This document shows positions 1 to 7,761 of a stretch of DNA of 64,000 nucleotides, piece after piece. This stretch comes from Permianibacter fluminis (lineage in GTDB: Bacteria; Pseudomonadota; Gammaproteobacteria; Enterobacterales; Permianibacteraceae). The stretch's first letter is position 1. Every line of letters starts with the position of its first letter. The notes under the pieces were generated by a model. That model did not search any database, was not told the origin of the DNA, and worked only from the letters and a program-made list of their open reading frames with translations. A program made the position numbers and the translations under genes. The DNA lies in contig NZ_JABMEG010000001.1 in the NCBI RefSeq assembly GCF_013179735.1, positions 1,426,001 through 1,490,000 of the forward strand, read 5' to 3'.

Positions 1-15
1 GCATCGGCGCGGGCT

Positions 16-1176
16 GTGGCACCGCGCGCGGCAATGCCGTGGCAATTGGATGCGGACTTTCTGGCGGATTTGCCGCGGCTGATGCGCGCCTATCAGGTGC
101 CCGGTGTGGCGATGGCCACCGTGCATGATGGCGAGCTGACGTGGTGTTATCACACCGGGCTGGCCAACGCTGAAACCGGCGCCATTGTCACGGGCGATTC
201 CTTGTTTGAGGCAGCGTCGCTGAGCAAACCCGTGTTTGCCTGGTTGGTGCTGCGGCTGGTTGATGAGCAGCGGCTTAATCTCGATCAACCGTTGACCTCA
301 CTGCTGCGCCCGTCATGGCTGGCAAACGATCCGAACTGTGATCGCATAACGGCGCGGCACGTGCTTTGCCACAGCACCGGCTTGGTCAATTGGCGCAAGC
401 AGCCGCTGACCGAAAAATTGCAACCGGCGTTCACTCCCGGTACCCAGATTCGCTATTCCGGCGAAGCGTATTTTTGGCTGCAACTGGTGGTTGAGCAATT
501 GATGAATGCCAGTTTGGAGACGCTTGCCCAGCGCTATCTGTTTGCACCTGCAGGTATGCGCGACAGCAGTTTTGCTTGGGATGATGCGCTCGCGGCGCGT
601 TCGGTTTTTGGCCATGCCGCGCCGGATGCCGGTGCGCTGGTACCGCTGCCGCCGCAGGGTATGCGTGCGCAGTGGCAGTTGGTCGAGTCGCTGGCGCGTA
701 GCAGGCAAAAGCCACTTGGCCAATGGCGCTATGCCGATGCCGAACAGGCCTACGCAGCGTTGGCGGACAAGGTCCCGACCGACGCCGTGGGCTGGCCCGG
801 TGATTTGATGGCCAATTGCGCTGCCAGTTTGCGTTGCACCGCAGCGGATTACGGCCGGTTCTTGCGGGTGCTGATGGCAATGGCTGATGCACCGAAATTG
901 AGCGAGAGCAGCCAGCAGCTCTACACCGAAACGCAGATCGAAACCCGGCCCGACTGGAGTGGCAAAACGCTCGGCTGGAATCGTGAGCAGACCCGTGTTG
1001 GGCCGGTGTTGTATCACGGTGGCAACAACGCCAATCAATTCAAAACCTTCGCAATTGCCGAGCCGACCGGGGGCCGGGCTCTGGTGGTGATGACCAACGG
1101 TGGTGGCGGCAGCATGGTGTACCAGCAGATTGTCCGGGCAGCGACCGGCCGGGATTTGCTGGCCTTCGAACCCTGA
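16..1176 (+). CDS. Serine hydrolase, class C beta-lactamase / penicillin-binding protein-like
   Basis: This protein has the beta-lactamase/DD-peptidase fold (Pfam Beta-lactamase, class C type). The catalytic S-x-x-K motif is visible as SLSK at about residues 68-71, a tyrosine motif YSG at 147-149 stands in for the usual YxN, and HGGNN near residue 338 takes the place of the KTG box. No signal peptide is seen at the start given. The frame is open to the first base of the window, so the GTG at 16 is only the first possible start here; an ATG lies at 34 and the true start may be upstream. Family members range from esterases to peptidases, so the substrate cannot be told and beta-lactam resistance should not be assumed. 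Confidence 0.8.
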   Translation: MAPRAAMPWQLDADFLADLPRLMRAYQVPGVAMATVHDGELTWCYHTGLANAETGAIVTGDSLFEAASLSKPVFAWLVLRLVDEQRLNLDQPLTSLLRPSWLANDPNCDRITARHVLCHSTGLVNWRKQPLTEKLQPAFTPGTQIRYSGEAYFWLQLVVEQLMNASLETLAQRYLFAPAGMRDSSFAWDDALAARSVFGHAAPDAGALVPLPPQGMRAQWQLVESLARSRQKPLGQWRYADAEQAYAALADKVPTDAVGWPGDLMANCAASLRCTAADYGRFLRVLMAMADAPKLSESSQQLYTETQIETRPDWSGKTLGWNREQTRVGPVLYHGGNNANQFKTFAIAEPTGGRALVVMTNGGGGSMVYQQIVRAATGRDLLAFEP

Positions 1177-1296
1177 ATTTGGCCGCCGCCGGAACCGCTA
1201 ACGCTTGTCCCGGGTCAGACAGGCTGGTTAAATGGCCGCGGTTCGGCTGGCGCGGGTTCCGTACCGGATTATGACAAAGTGAAATCGGAGAGGCAG

Positions 1297-1902
1297 ATGA
1301 AATTCTTGGCAGTGGTTGCAGCAGCGTTGTTCTCGGTGGCCGCGGTCGCCGCCCCAGGCGACTGGAAAGAAGGCGTGCATTACAAAATCGCTGAGCCCAT
1401 GGGCAAAACCGCTGAACCCACCGTGGTCGAAGTGTTTTCCTATGGCTGCCCGGTCTGCTACGGACTGGATGAGCGCATTGAAGCCTGGAAGAAAACCAAG
1501 CCGGCCAATGTCAAGTTTCTGCGCATTCCGCATTACGGCATTCATGATGAAGGCAGCTGGTTGATCAAGATGTTCTATACCGCCGAAGCGCTCGGCATTT
1601 CCGAACAGATGCACAAGCCCCTGTTTGATTTGATTCACAAGGACAACGGCGGCCACAGCCCGATCCGCAACGAGAATGATGCGGTGGCGTTTCTGGTGAA
1701 GTTCGGCAAGCCGGAAGCGGTGGTGCGAGAAACCATCAAAGGTTTTTACGTCAACACCAAGGTCAATGTCGCCAAGGCGTTTGTCCAGAAGTTCCGGGTC
1801 AACAGCGTGCCGGCGTTTGTGATCAACGAAAAGTATTACACCGACGGAACATTGGCCAAGGCCGATCTGTTCAATGTGCTGAGCGAATTGCCGCTGAAAT
1901 AA
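1297..1902 (+). CDS. dsbA: Periplasmic thiol:disulfide interchange protein DsbA
   Basis: DsbA oxidises cysteine pairs in newly exported proteins and is re-oxidised by DsbB. The 201-residue product has a signal peptide (hydrophobic stretch, cleavage after about AVAA), a thioredoxin-type active site at C51-P-V-C54, and the cis-proline loop SVPAF near residue 171. Length and the YxCPxC context fit proteobacterial DsbA. The dipeptide between the cysteines is Pro-Val rather than the Pro-His of E. coli, and this dipeptide sets redox potential in the family. The ATG at 1297 is chosen because GGAGAGG precedes it; a GTG 18 bases upstream would lengthen the signal peptide without a ribosome site. It stands alone, followed by a repeat element. 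Confidence 0.9.
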   Translation: MKFLAVVAAALFSVAAVAAPGDWKEGVHYKIAEPMGKTAEPTVVEVFSYGCPVCYGLDERIEAWKKTKPANVKFLRIPHYGIHDEGSWLIKMFYTAEALGISEQMHKPLFDLIHKDNGGHSPIRNENDAVAFLVKFGKPEAVVRETIKGFYVNTKVNVAKAFVQKFRVNSVPAFVINEKYYTDGTLAKADLFNVLSELPLK

Positions 1903-1969
1903 TCGGCTTTGTAGAAAGTCGCCAATAGGCGAATGTCACTCACATAAGGTGAAGGCATCGCGCTGGCGC

Positions 1970-2142
1970 TCCCCTCCTTGTCAAGGAGGGGATGGGGGTG
2001 GTTCAGCTCAGTGTGCGCTGCTGCGTGCGATTTGATTGAATGACTTCACCTTCGACGCATTGGTAATGCGCTGAGATTTCCAGCTGTAGAGCGTCCTGCG
2101 TTCAACCACCCCTAACCCCTCCTTGACAAGGAGGGGGATCAG
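1970..2142. repeat. Paired inverted-repeat element, copy 1
   Basis: Two arms face each other. The left arm (1970-2005) starts with the palindrome CCCTCCTTGTCAAGGAGGG followed by GTGGTT; the right arm (2101-2142) has AACCACCCCTAACCCC and then the same palindrome in reverse complement. About 95 bases separate them. The same pair recurs at 6021-6146, and a decayed arm lies near 34629. Paired palindromes in intergenic DNA resemble REP doublets or a small non-autonomous element. It fills most of the 423-base space between dsbA and the next gene; nothing else is seen in the rest of that space. Confidence 0.8.
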
Positions 2143-2325
2143 CATCGTTCGGTTATTTCCCTTTTTGCGCGTAACGGATCAGTACTGGTCTTCTCTCAAT
2201 TTTCTTTGGCGCTGACTATTGTCGGCAGCAACATGTGCAGTGTTGAGTCTGCGGGCGAATGAAGCATAACAACGCGTCAATCCCCAAATTTATCAACCCA
2301 GCAATTCATCAATCCAGTCGCTAAA

Positions 2326-3036
2326 TCAGAACGAGCCACGAATACCCGGGCCACCGGGTGGCGGTCCGCCGCTTGGGCGCCGGTCTTCGGAACGCCAGTT
2401 GTCTTCCCGTGCTTGCTTGCGGTAGGCCTGCAAGAGCTGACAGTGCACAGTCCAGTCACGCCAGAATCGGCGTAGCGTTTCTCTTTGCGCGCTGTCGAAG
2501 CTGGCTTCAAGGTTTTTCCAGGCTTGCAGAAACTGTTGCCATTGCTCGGCGCGGTGTTGCTGATAGCTCAGCATGTCGGCGCTGATGTCGGCAAAGCCGG
2601 TTTCCGGATTGTCCAGTTGCTGGCGCCAGTGGCCGAGTGGCAATTCTGACTGCCACAGCGCACTGAGCAGCGATTTGCTGGTGGCTTCGGCGGCATACCA
2701 CGGTGCATGTTGCAGCGGCGACAGTGACAGCCGTCGGCGCAGGTCGGGCAAACCGTTCAGAAAATAACGGGCTTCGTCCTGTTCGCGGTTACCGGCATAG
2801 AGGTCGGCACTTATGTCGGCATTGTCGTTGGCGTTGTCGCCGGCACTATCGCCGCGCGGCGGCGGCGGTGATCGATCATCGACGGTGAGCGGCATGGCCT
2901 GGGTTGTCGTCAGCCAGCACAGCGCAAGCAGCGGCAGGCAGGCGCACAGACTGTTGCGGCGATAGTTGCGCTGATGACTGCGCAGATAGCTGCGCAGGTA
3001 AGTGCGCACGGAATTACGCCGGAAACTGGCAGTCAT
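2326..3036 (-). CDS. Exported helical protein of unknown function, possibly Spy/LTXXQ-like
   Basis: This is a 236-residue protein starting MTASFRR. It has an Arg-rich n-region and a hydrophobic core ending TTTQA, which looks like a signal peptide. The mature part is rich in Gln, Trp, Leu and Arg and predicted largely helical, with a Gly/Pro-rich tail (PSGGPPPGGPG). The phrase DLRRRLSLSPLQ is reminiscent of the LTxxQ motif of Spy/CpxP periplasmic chaperones, but I do not recognise a family with certainty. The ATG at 3036 is preferred over an upstream in-frame start at 3114 because it puts the signal sequence at the N terminus; no strong ribosome site is visible. It converges on dsbA. Confidence 0.55.
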   Translation of the reverse strand: MTASFRRNSVRTYLRSYLRSHQRNYRRNSLCACLPLLALCWLTTTQAMPLTVDDRSPPPPRGDSAGDNANDNADISADLYAGNREQDEARYFLNGLPDLRRRLSLSPLQHAPWYAAEATSKSLLSALWQSELPLGHWRQQLDNPETGFADISADMLSYQQHRAEQWQQFLQAWKNLEASFDSAQRETLRRFWRDWTVHCQLLQAYRKQAREDNWRSEDRRPSGGPPPGGPGIRGSF

Positions 3037-3570
3037 TGCGGTACTCGTTGGTGGCGGCGGGAACGGGCCATGACCGCCATTGACGCATGGCAATGCGGAG
3101 CAACTGTGTGGCAACCGTGGGCGAATCCGGCATCAGCAGGCGACGGTTCAATGTGTCGATTGAATGTGATGGTTGAATGAAAGGGGCGAATGCGATGACT
3201 GCCTGGCGGCGGCAACTGACAACCGTCGACGGGCAACCGGCACTGGGCAAACGGCATTAGCCATTTGCTGGGACGATAGTCCGGGGTTGGCGGCCGTCGG
3301 GCTTGCGCGGATCGGATGCCGTTTCGTTGCTGCGGTCTTGCCCTGCCGAGCCAAGGCCGTACGGTGGCGGCAGCGAGGCACTGGCCCGGCAGCTGTCGCC
3401 AGCGCAAACGCAGATCGGAGCTTGCAGTGACCGGGATTTGCTGTAGGCTCCCGCCCTGTTGTGTGTTGGCCGGCTGACGCAGGGTTGCGGGCAGCGTCCG
3501 GCGGCAGACTTCAGTAAGAGACAGGTCCGCGACCTGTGCCGCCTCAGCCCACCCGAAAAGAATAAAACGG
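3037..3570. other. Intergenic region without a recognised gene
   Basis: These 534 bases separate a leftward gene from the rightward diguanylate cyclase gene, so both promoters should lie here. Several open frames cross it on both strands, but their translations are Arg/Pro/Ala-rich, lack ribosome sites and match nothing I recognise. No repeat, terminator or structured RNA is evident. Confidence 0.5.
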
Positions 3571-4971
3571 ATGACATTTTCGACGCGGAAAAAACTGTTC
3601 CTGAGCCACTTTCTCGCCATTGTGCTGGTGTCAGGCAGTATCGGCAGTTACTTCTACAACAGCGCCATCGAGAGCTTGCTCGGCAGTTTGCAAACCCGGC
3701 TCAAATACAGCGCCGCGCTGCTCAGCAATGCTGTGACGCCAGCCGATCTGGATCAGATCCTGACGCCGGCCGACAAGACCAAACCTGCGTATCAGAGTGG
3801 CATCGCCCGGCTGCGCGAGCTGGTCGCATCGAATCCGGACATCGCCTTCATTTACGTGACTCGGCGCGACGGTGCGCAAATCAAGTTTGTGCTCGATTCC
3901 GATCCGGACGATCCGGCCCAGCCGGGTGAGGTGTATTTGGTCGACGCGCCGGCGTTGCTGGCCGGTTTCGAAGCGCCCAGTTGTGATCGCGAACTCATCC
4001 ACGACAAGTGGGGCACGTTCATGTCGGGTTATGCCCCGATCCGTGGCAGCAATGGCCGCTATGCCATCGGCATCGACATGCGCGCCGATGAAGTCGAACG
4101 CAAATTGAATGCACTGCGCCGGACCGGTGCGTTTTCGCTGGTGCTATCGGTGCTGATGGCGCTGCTGTTCGGGCATTTGCTGTCACGCAGTTTTCTGCGC
4201 CGGATTGATGCCCTGCATGCGCGCTGTCTGGAAGTGAGTCAGTCCGGTGGCAGCAGCACCGTGACCGGCGGTGACGAGCTCGACCAGTTGACCGTGACCT
4301 TCAACGACATGATGCGCGAGCTGCGCCAGTCGCAGGCCGAGCTGGAGCAGCGGGTCGAGCGGCGCACCGCCGAGCTGCAGGACGCCAACCGGCAACTGCA
4401 GGCGGAAATCAGCGAACGCGAGCGGATGGCAAAATTGCTTGAGCAAACCGCGCGCACCGATTTTCTGACCAAGCTGATCAACCGCCGGGCGATGGCGCAA
4501 TCGCTGCAGACCGAAGTGGCGCGGCTGGAGCGGGCCAACAGTGAAAGCGGCCGCGTTGAAGCGGCCAGCGGCACCTTTTCAATGGTGCTGGTCGATATCG
4601 ATCACTTCAAGAACATCAACGATCAGTTCGGCCACGACATCGGTGATGAAGTGCTGAAAGCGCTGGCGCGGGCGTTTGAGGCGTCGGTGCGCGAGCAGGA
4701 CATCGTGGCCCGCTGGGGCGGTGAGGAATTCCTGATCCTGTTGCCGAACACCGGTCAGGCCGATGCGGTCGAGCAGGCCGAGCGGCTGCGGCAGCTGCTG
4801 GACAGTGACAAGCTGCGCATCGACCGGTATCCGCACCGGGTCACGGCCAGCTTTGGCGTCAGCGAATACAGCAAGGGCCAGAGTGTCGAGTCCATGCTCA
4901 AGCAGGCCGACGTCGCGCTGTACCAGGCCAAGGCCCAGGGCCGGAACCAGGTCCGGGCCATTTCCAGCTAG
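3571..4971 (+). CDS. Membrane-bound diguanylate cyclase (sensor-HAMP-GGDEF)
   Basis: This enzyme should make cyclic di-GMP from two GTP. The 466-residue protein has one transmembrane segment near residues 9-28, a periplasmic sensor region to about 185, a second membrane segment at about 188-208, a HAMP linker, a coiled coil (AELEQRVERRTAELQ) and a C-terminal GGDEF domain from about 295. The active site reads GGEEF at about 382-386. The inhibitory I-site RxxD (REQD) lies exactly five residues upstream, so product inhibition is likely. Start codon and N-terminal membrane helix agree. It appears monocistronic; the periplasmic ligand cannot be predicted. Confidence 0.9.
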   Translation: MTFSTRKKLFLSHFLAIVLVSGSIGSYFYNSAIESLLGSLQTRLKYSAALLSNAVTPADLDQILTPADKTKPAYQSGIARLRELVASNPDIAFIYVTRRDGAQIKFVLDSDPDDPAQPGEVYLVDAPALLAGFEAPSCDRELIHDKWGTFMSGYAPIRGSNGRYAIGIDMRADEVERKLNALRRTGAFSLVLSVLMALLFGHLLSRSFLRRIDALHARCLEVSQSGGSSTVTGGDELDQLTVTFNDMMRELRQSQAELEQRVERRTAELQDANRQLQAEISERERMAKLLEQTARTDFLTKLINRRAMAQSLQTEVARLERANSESGRVEAASGTFSMVLVDIDHFKNINDQFGHDIGDEVLKALARAFEASVREQDIVARWGGEEFLILLPNTGQADAVEQAERLRQLLDSDKLRIDRYPHRVTASFGVSEYSKGQSVESMLKQADVALYQAKAQGRNQVRAISS

Positions 4972-5180
4972 GCGGCCGGCCAAGCCCGAACCCCGGTTGC
5001 ACCTGAATCCCGGCTGCGCCGCTGCGCGGCCGGGTCCGCCGGGCTTGATAGCGGTCAAGCGAGGCGCATCCCGCTGCATCCTTCGGTTCATTCCCGCCAG
5101 CCGGCCCTTTATACTGCCCAGCCGCGATGGCCGGTCATGGCCGTCGAACCTGTCAGATACGCGACTACCGAGAGAGTGTT

Positions 5181-5885
5181 ATGGGTGCACAGTGGAAGAC
5201 CAAGGGCAAAGTTGAAGCCGCCAATGCCAGAGGCCAGAAATTTACCAAGCTGGTCAAGGAAATCATGGTTGCAGCGCGCGGTGGCCCTGACCCTGACATG
5301 AACCCGAAGCTGCGGCTGGCGGTGGATCAGGCCAAAAAAGCCTCGATGCCGAAAGACACGCTGGAGCGTGCCATCAAGAAAGGCGCTGGCCTGCTTGATG
5401 AAGTGATCAACTACGAAACCGTCGTTTACGAAGGATTTGCCCCGCATCAGGTGCCGGTCATTGTCGAATGCCTGACCGACAACAAAAACCGCACCGCGAT
5501 GAGCGTGCGCATGCTGTTCCGCAAAGGCCAGCTCGGCGCCAGCGGGTCGGTGAGCTGGGATTTTCGCCATCTCGGTTTGATCGAAGCGACGCCGACCAAG
5601 GCCGGTCTCGATCCGGAAGAAGCTGCGATTGAAGCCGGCGCCCAGGAAGTCGAAGTCAATGACGACGGCAGCGTCTTGTTCCTGACCGAGTTGACCGATC
5701 TGGACGCGGTAGCAAAAGCGCTGCCCCAACACGGTTTCACCGTCAGCTCCGCCAAGCTCGGTTATGTGCCGAAGAATCCGGTCACGCTGACCGATGCCGC
5801 CGCGCTGGCGGAAGTCGAAGCGTTTCTGGAAGCGATCGACGAAGACGATGACGTGCAGAACGTTTACGTCGGCCTGGCAGGTTGA
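5181..5885 (+). CDS. YebC/TACO1-family protein (YeeN-like paralogue)
   Basis: This is a PF01709 protein of 234 residues, beginning [10 protein letters not shown] instead of the MAGHSKW of the ruvC-linked YebC. It belongs to the second paralogue group often annotated as YebC/PmpR-like transcriptional regulator. Recent work on the family supports a ribosome-associated role in translating difficult peptide sequences, so a DNA-binding label should be treated with care. The conserved segments [20 protein letters not shown] and the acidic C-terminal domain are present. GAGAG precedes the ATG at 5181. It is followed by a strong terminator and seems to be a single-gene unit. Confidence 0.85.
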   Translation: MGAQWKTKGKVEAANARGQKFTKLVKEIMVAARGGPDPDMNPKLRLAVDQAKKASMPKDTLERAIKKGAGLLDEVINYETVVYEGFAPHQVPVIVECLTDNKNRTAMSVRMLFRKGQLGASGSVSWDFRHLGLIEATPTKAGLDPEEAAIEAGAQEVEVNDDGSVLFLTELTDLDAVAKALPQHGFTVSSAKLGYVPKNPVTLTDAAALAEVEAFLEAIDEDDDVQNVYVGLAG

Positions 5886-5904
5886 GTCTGGTTTCTGGAG
5901 CAAA

Positions 5905-5934
5905 CAAAAAGGGCGCCGTCGGCGCCCTTTTTGT
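5905..5934 (+). terminator. Rho-independent terminator after the yebC-like gene
   Basis: GGGCGCC and GGCGCCC form a perfect seven-pair stem around a two-base loop, flanked by AAAAA and TTTTT. It lies 20 bases after the stop codon. The symmetry means it could act in both directions. Confidence 0.9.
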
Positions 5935-6020
5935 TGCTGTCGTGTCGGACAACCAAAGCAATTTGCTTGTCGCCAAATCGGTACTGATTGGCGCACTTGC
6001 GAGCTGTGATGGCGATTTAC

Positions 6021-6146
6021 CCCCCTCCTTGTCAAGGAGGGGTCGGGGGTGGTTAGGCGCAGGCCGCTATACGGTTCACTATCCGGGCATCACCACTGAA
6101 ATTCTTCAACCACCCCTAACCCCTCCTTGACAAGGAGGGGGATCAG
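6021..6146. repeat. Paired inverted-repeat element, copy 2
   Basis: It has the same two arms as the element at 1970-2142: left arm 6022-6054 and right arm 6105-6146, each built round CTCCTTGTCAAGGAGGG or its complement and the GTGGTT/AACCACC block. The internal spacer is about 50 bases, shorter than in copy 1 and of different sequence. Even the flank after the right arm (GATCAG, then TTCGTTCGG or CATCGTTCGG) is shared by the two copies, so the unit extends about 15 bases beyond the palindrome. Confidence 0.8.
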
Positions 6147-6234
6147 ATTCGTTCGGATTTTGCTGCGGAGGCGTGAACAATGGGCTGGTTAGCAGAGCGC
6201 CGCCGGCGCTCTAATATTTGTGCTGGCATTATTT

Positions 6235-6269
6235 TGAGCATGAGCATGAGCATGAGCATGAGCATGAGC
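6235..6269. repeat. Hexanucleotide tandem repeat (TGAGCA)5
   Basis: Five perfect TGAGCA units are followed by a sixth partial TGAGC. The tract begins seven bases beyond the stop codon of the YD-repeat gene on the minus strand. Perfect hexamers of this length can change copy number by slippage. Confidence 0.9.
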
Positions 6270-6276
6270 TGATTAG

Positions 6277-7332
6277 TCAGCGCTGATTCGCCCCTTTCAT
6301 GATGATGCTGGCCAGCCGGCCCTGACCGTCGTAAATGTAGCGGTAACTCTGGTTGCTCGGGTCGATCATGCTTTCCAGCTGTCCGGCGATCGCCAGCGTG
6401 TTGGCCGGTGCTTGTTTGGCGGCGGGTGCTTGCCAACTGAAGCGCCAGATCTTGCCATCGCGGCTGTGCTTGCTGGCCACTTTGCTGTAGCCATCGTTGC
6501 CCGGACCAAAGTGGTATTGGGTGCGGTCGGGGGTGGTCCAGATCCAGTCATCGTTAACCAATGCGAGCTGGCCGTGCTGCGCCAGTTCCGGGCTCAGTGG
6601 CGTATTGCTGTCGCCATCGCCGACAAAAAAAATCCGTTCACCGTTGGCAAAACGCAGTTCGGCGAGCCGGCCGTAGGCGGCATCGCGCAGCAGCCGGAAG
6701 GCGGCGTGGTCGTTGGGGGACAAACCGTTTGCCAGCGGAATCTTGCTGGCCGATTTTGGTGCGGCTGGGCGCAGCGGGCTGCCGTCATCTTCGCGGGTTT
6801 GTTCGAACTGCAACGGGCACTGACTGGTACGAAACCATTGCACGGTATGTTCGGCGACAAAACGCGGCGCCTGCGGGCGCAGATCTGCCACCGGACAGCG
6901 CCAGCAGGAATACTGAAAGCGGCTGGCATCGTCTTCGCGCAGATAGGGAAAAGCGGTGCTGGTGCAGACGGCCTTGCGCTGAATCAGAAACGTGCTTTCG
7001 GTGCTGGTATCGTGATCGAGTGCCGGATCATGTGCTTGTAATCGATAGGCAACTTTGTAATTGCGAGCGCTGGCGGTAACGCTGACGGCTTTGCCACATT
7101 CGCTCACCCGGGTCACGCTGTTGACCGATGTTGGCGGATTTTTCCGCAACCGCTCACAGCCAACCCGTACCGCGTCTTCTTGCGTCGGCAGCTCTTCACC
7201 GCTGCCATAGAGCATCCAGCGCACGCTGGCCGGTTCCGAATCGCCAGCCTTGACCTGCAGTGATGCCAACGCGATCGCGGCCAATACGGCAGCGCGAGCA
7301 ACGTGGCAGCAGGAAGCGAACAGGCGAGGCAT
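6277..7332 (-). CDS. Exported protein with a single RHS/YD-type repeat at its C terminus
   Basis: The 351-residue product has a signal peptide (MPRLFASCC..., cleavage near LQVKAG) and several cysteine pairs in the first half. Its C terminus reads YRYIYDGQGRLASI, a good match to the YD repeat of RHS proteins, preceded by an aromatic stretch (GKIWRFSWQ) common in RHS N-terminal regions. A true RHS protein has dozens of such repeats; this one stops after one, next to a TGAGCA microsatellite, so it may be a truncated RHS gene or a stand-alone orphan. The ATG at 7332 is preferred to one at 7368 because it fits the signal peptide. No toxin, immunity or VgrG gene lies nearby. Confidence 0.6.
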   Translation of the reverse strand: MPRLFASCCHVARAAVLAAIALASLQVKAGDSEPASVRWMLYGSGEELPTQEDAVRVGCERLRKNPPTSVNSVTRVSECGKAVSVTASARNYKVAYRLQAHDPALDHDTSTESTFLIQRKAVCTSTAFPYLREDDASRFQYSCWRCPVADLRPQAPRFVAEHTVQWFRTSQCPLQFEQTREDDGSPLRPAAPKSASKIPLANGLSPNDHAAFRLLRDAAYGRLAELRFANGERIFFVGDGDSNTPLSPELAQHGQLALVNDDWIWTTPDRTQYHFGPGNDGYSKVASKHSRDGKIWRFSWQAPAAKQAPANTLAIAGQLESMIDPSNQSYRYIYDGQGRLASIIMKGANQR

Positions 7333-7761
7333 CGGTAACGGCGCGGGCAGTGGAAGCGGGCGGGCCACCGTTATAAACAGCGAGCTGATGGAATACTGCG
7401 TGCTACGTCAAATTTGTGGCGCCGTCGGCTGCGCTTGTTTGATTTCTGAACAATTGCGGCGCTCTCGGTGCAGCAATACCGCGATTATTGGTACAAAACA
7501 CTACAAAGTAAGCGACGCGTGCATGGGGTTTGCCGCTGCCAGGTTCGCAAACTTTGTTTGGGCAAGAATTCTGTTTTTACAAGAACGCTGTTTGGGCAGG
7601 AACTGTGTTTTGGCAAGAACTGGGTGGCGGCAAGCGCGAGCCACTGCCTGCACGGCATTGCTGAGTGGAGCGTTTGCAATGGCTGTTATTACAGCAAAAA
7701 GGATGCAGCAAAAAGGATGCAGCAAAACGGGTGCAGTAAAACGCTGGCCGCAAAATGACCG
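7333..7761. repeat. Intergenic region with two sets of degenerate tandem repeats
   Basis: No convincing gene is seen between the YD-repeat gene and the transporter gene, although the transporter reads leftward into it. At 7553-7625 there are four or so imperfect copies of a roughly 20-base unit with core TTTGGGCAAGAA or TTTTGGCAAGAA. At 7691-7742 an approximately 14-base unit, GCAAAAAGGATGCA, is repeated about three and a half times with decay. No terminator with a clear T-tract is visible for the transporter gene. Confidence 0.6.

Noticed and set aside
16-1176. Possible antibiotic-resistance beta-lactamase
   Set aside because: The YSG and HGG variants and lack of a signal peptide fit the broad serine-hydrolase family; resistance cannot be inferred.
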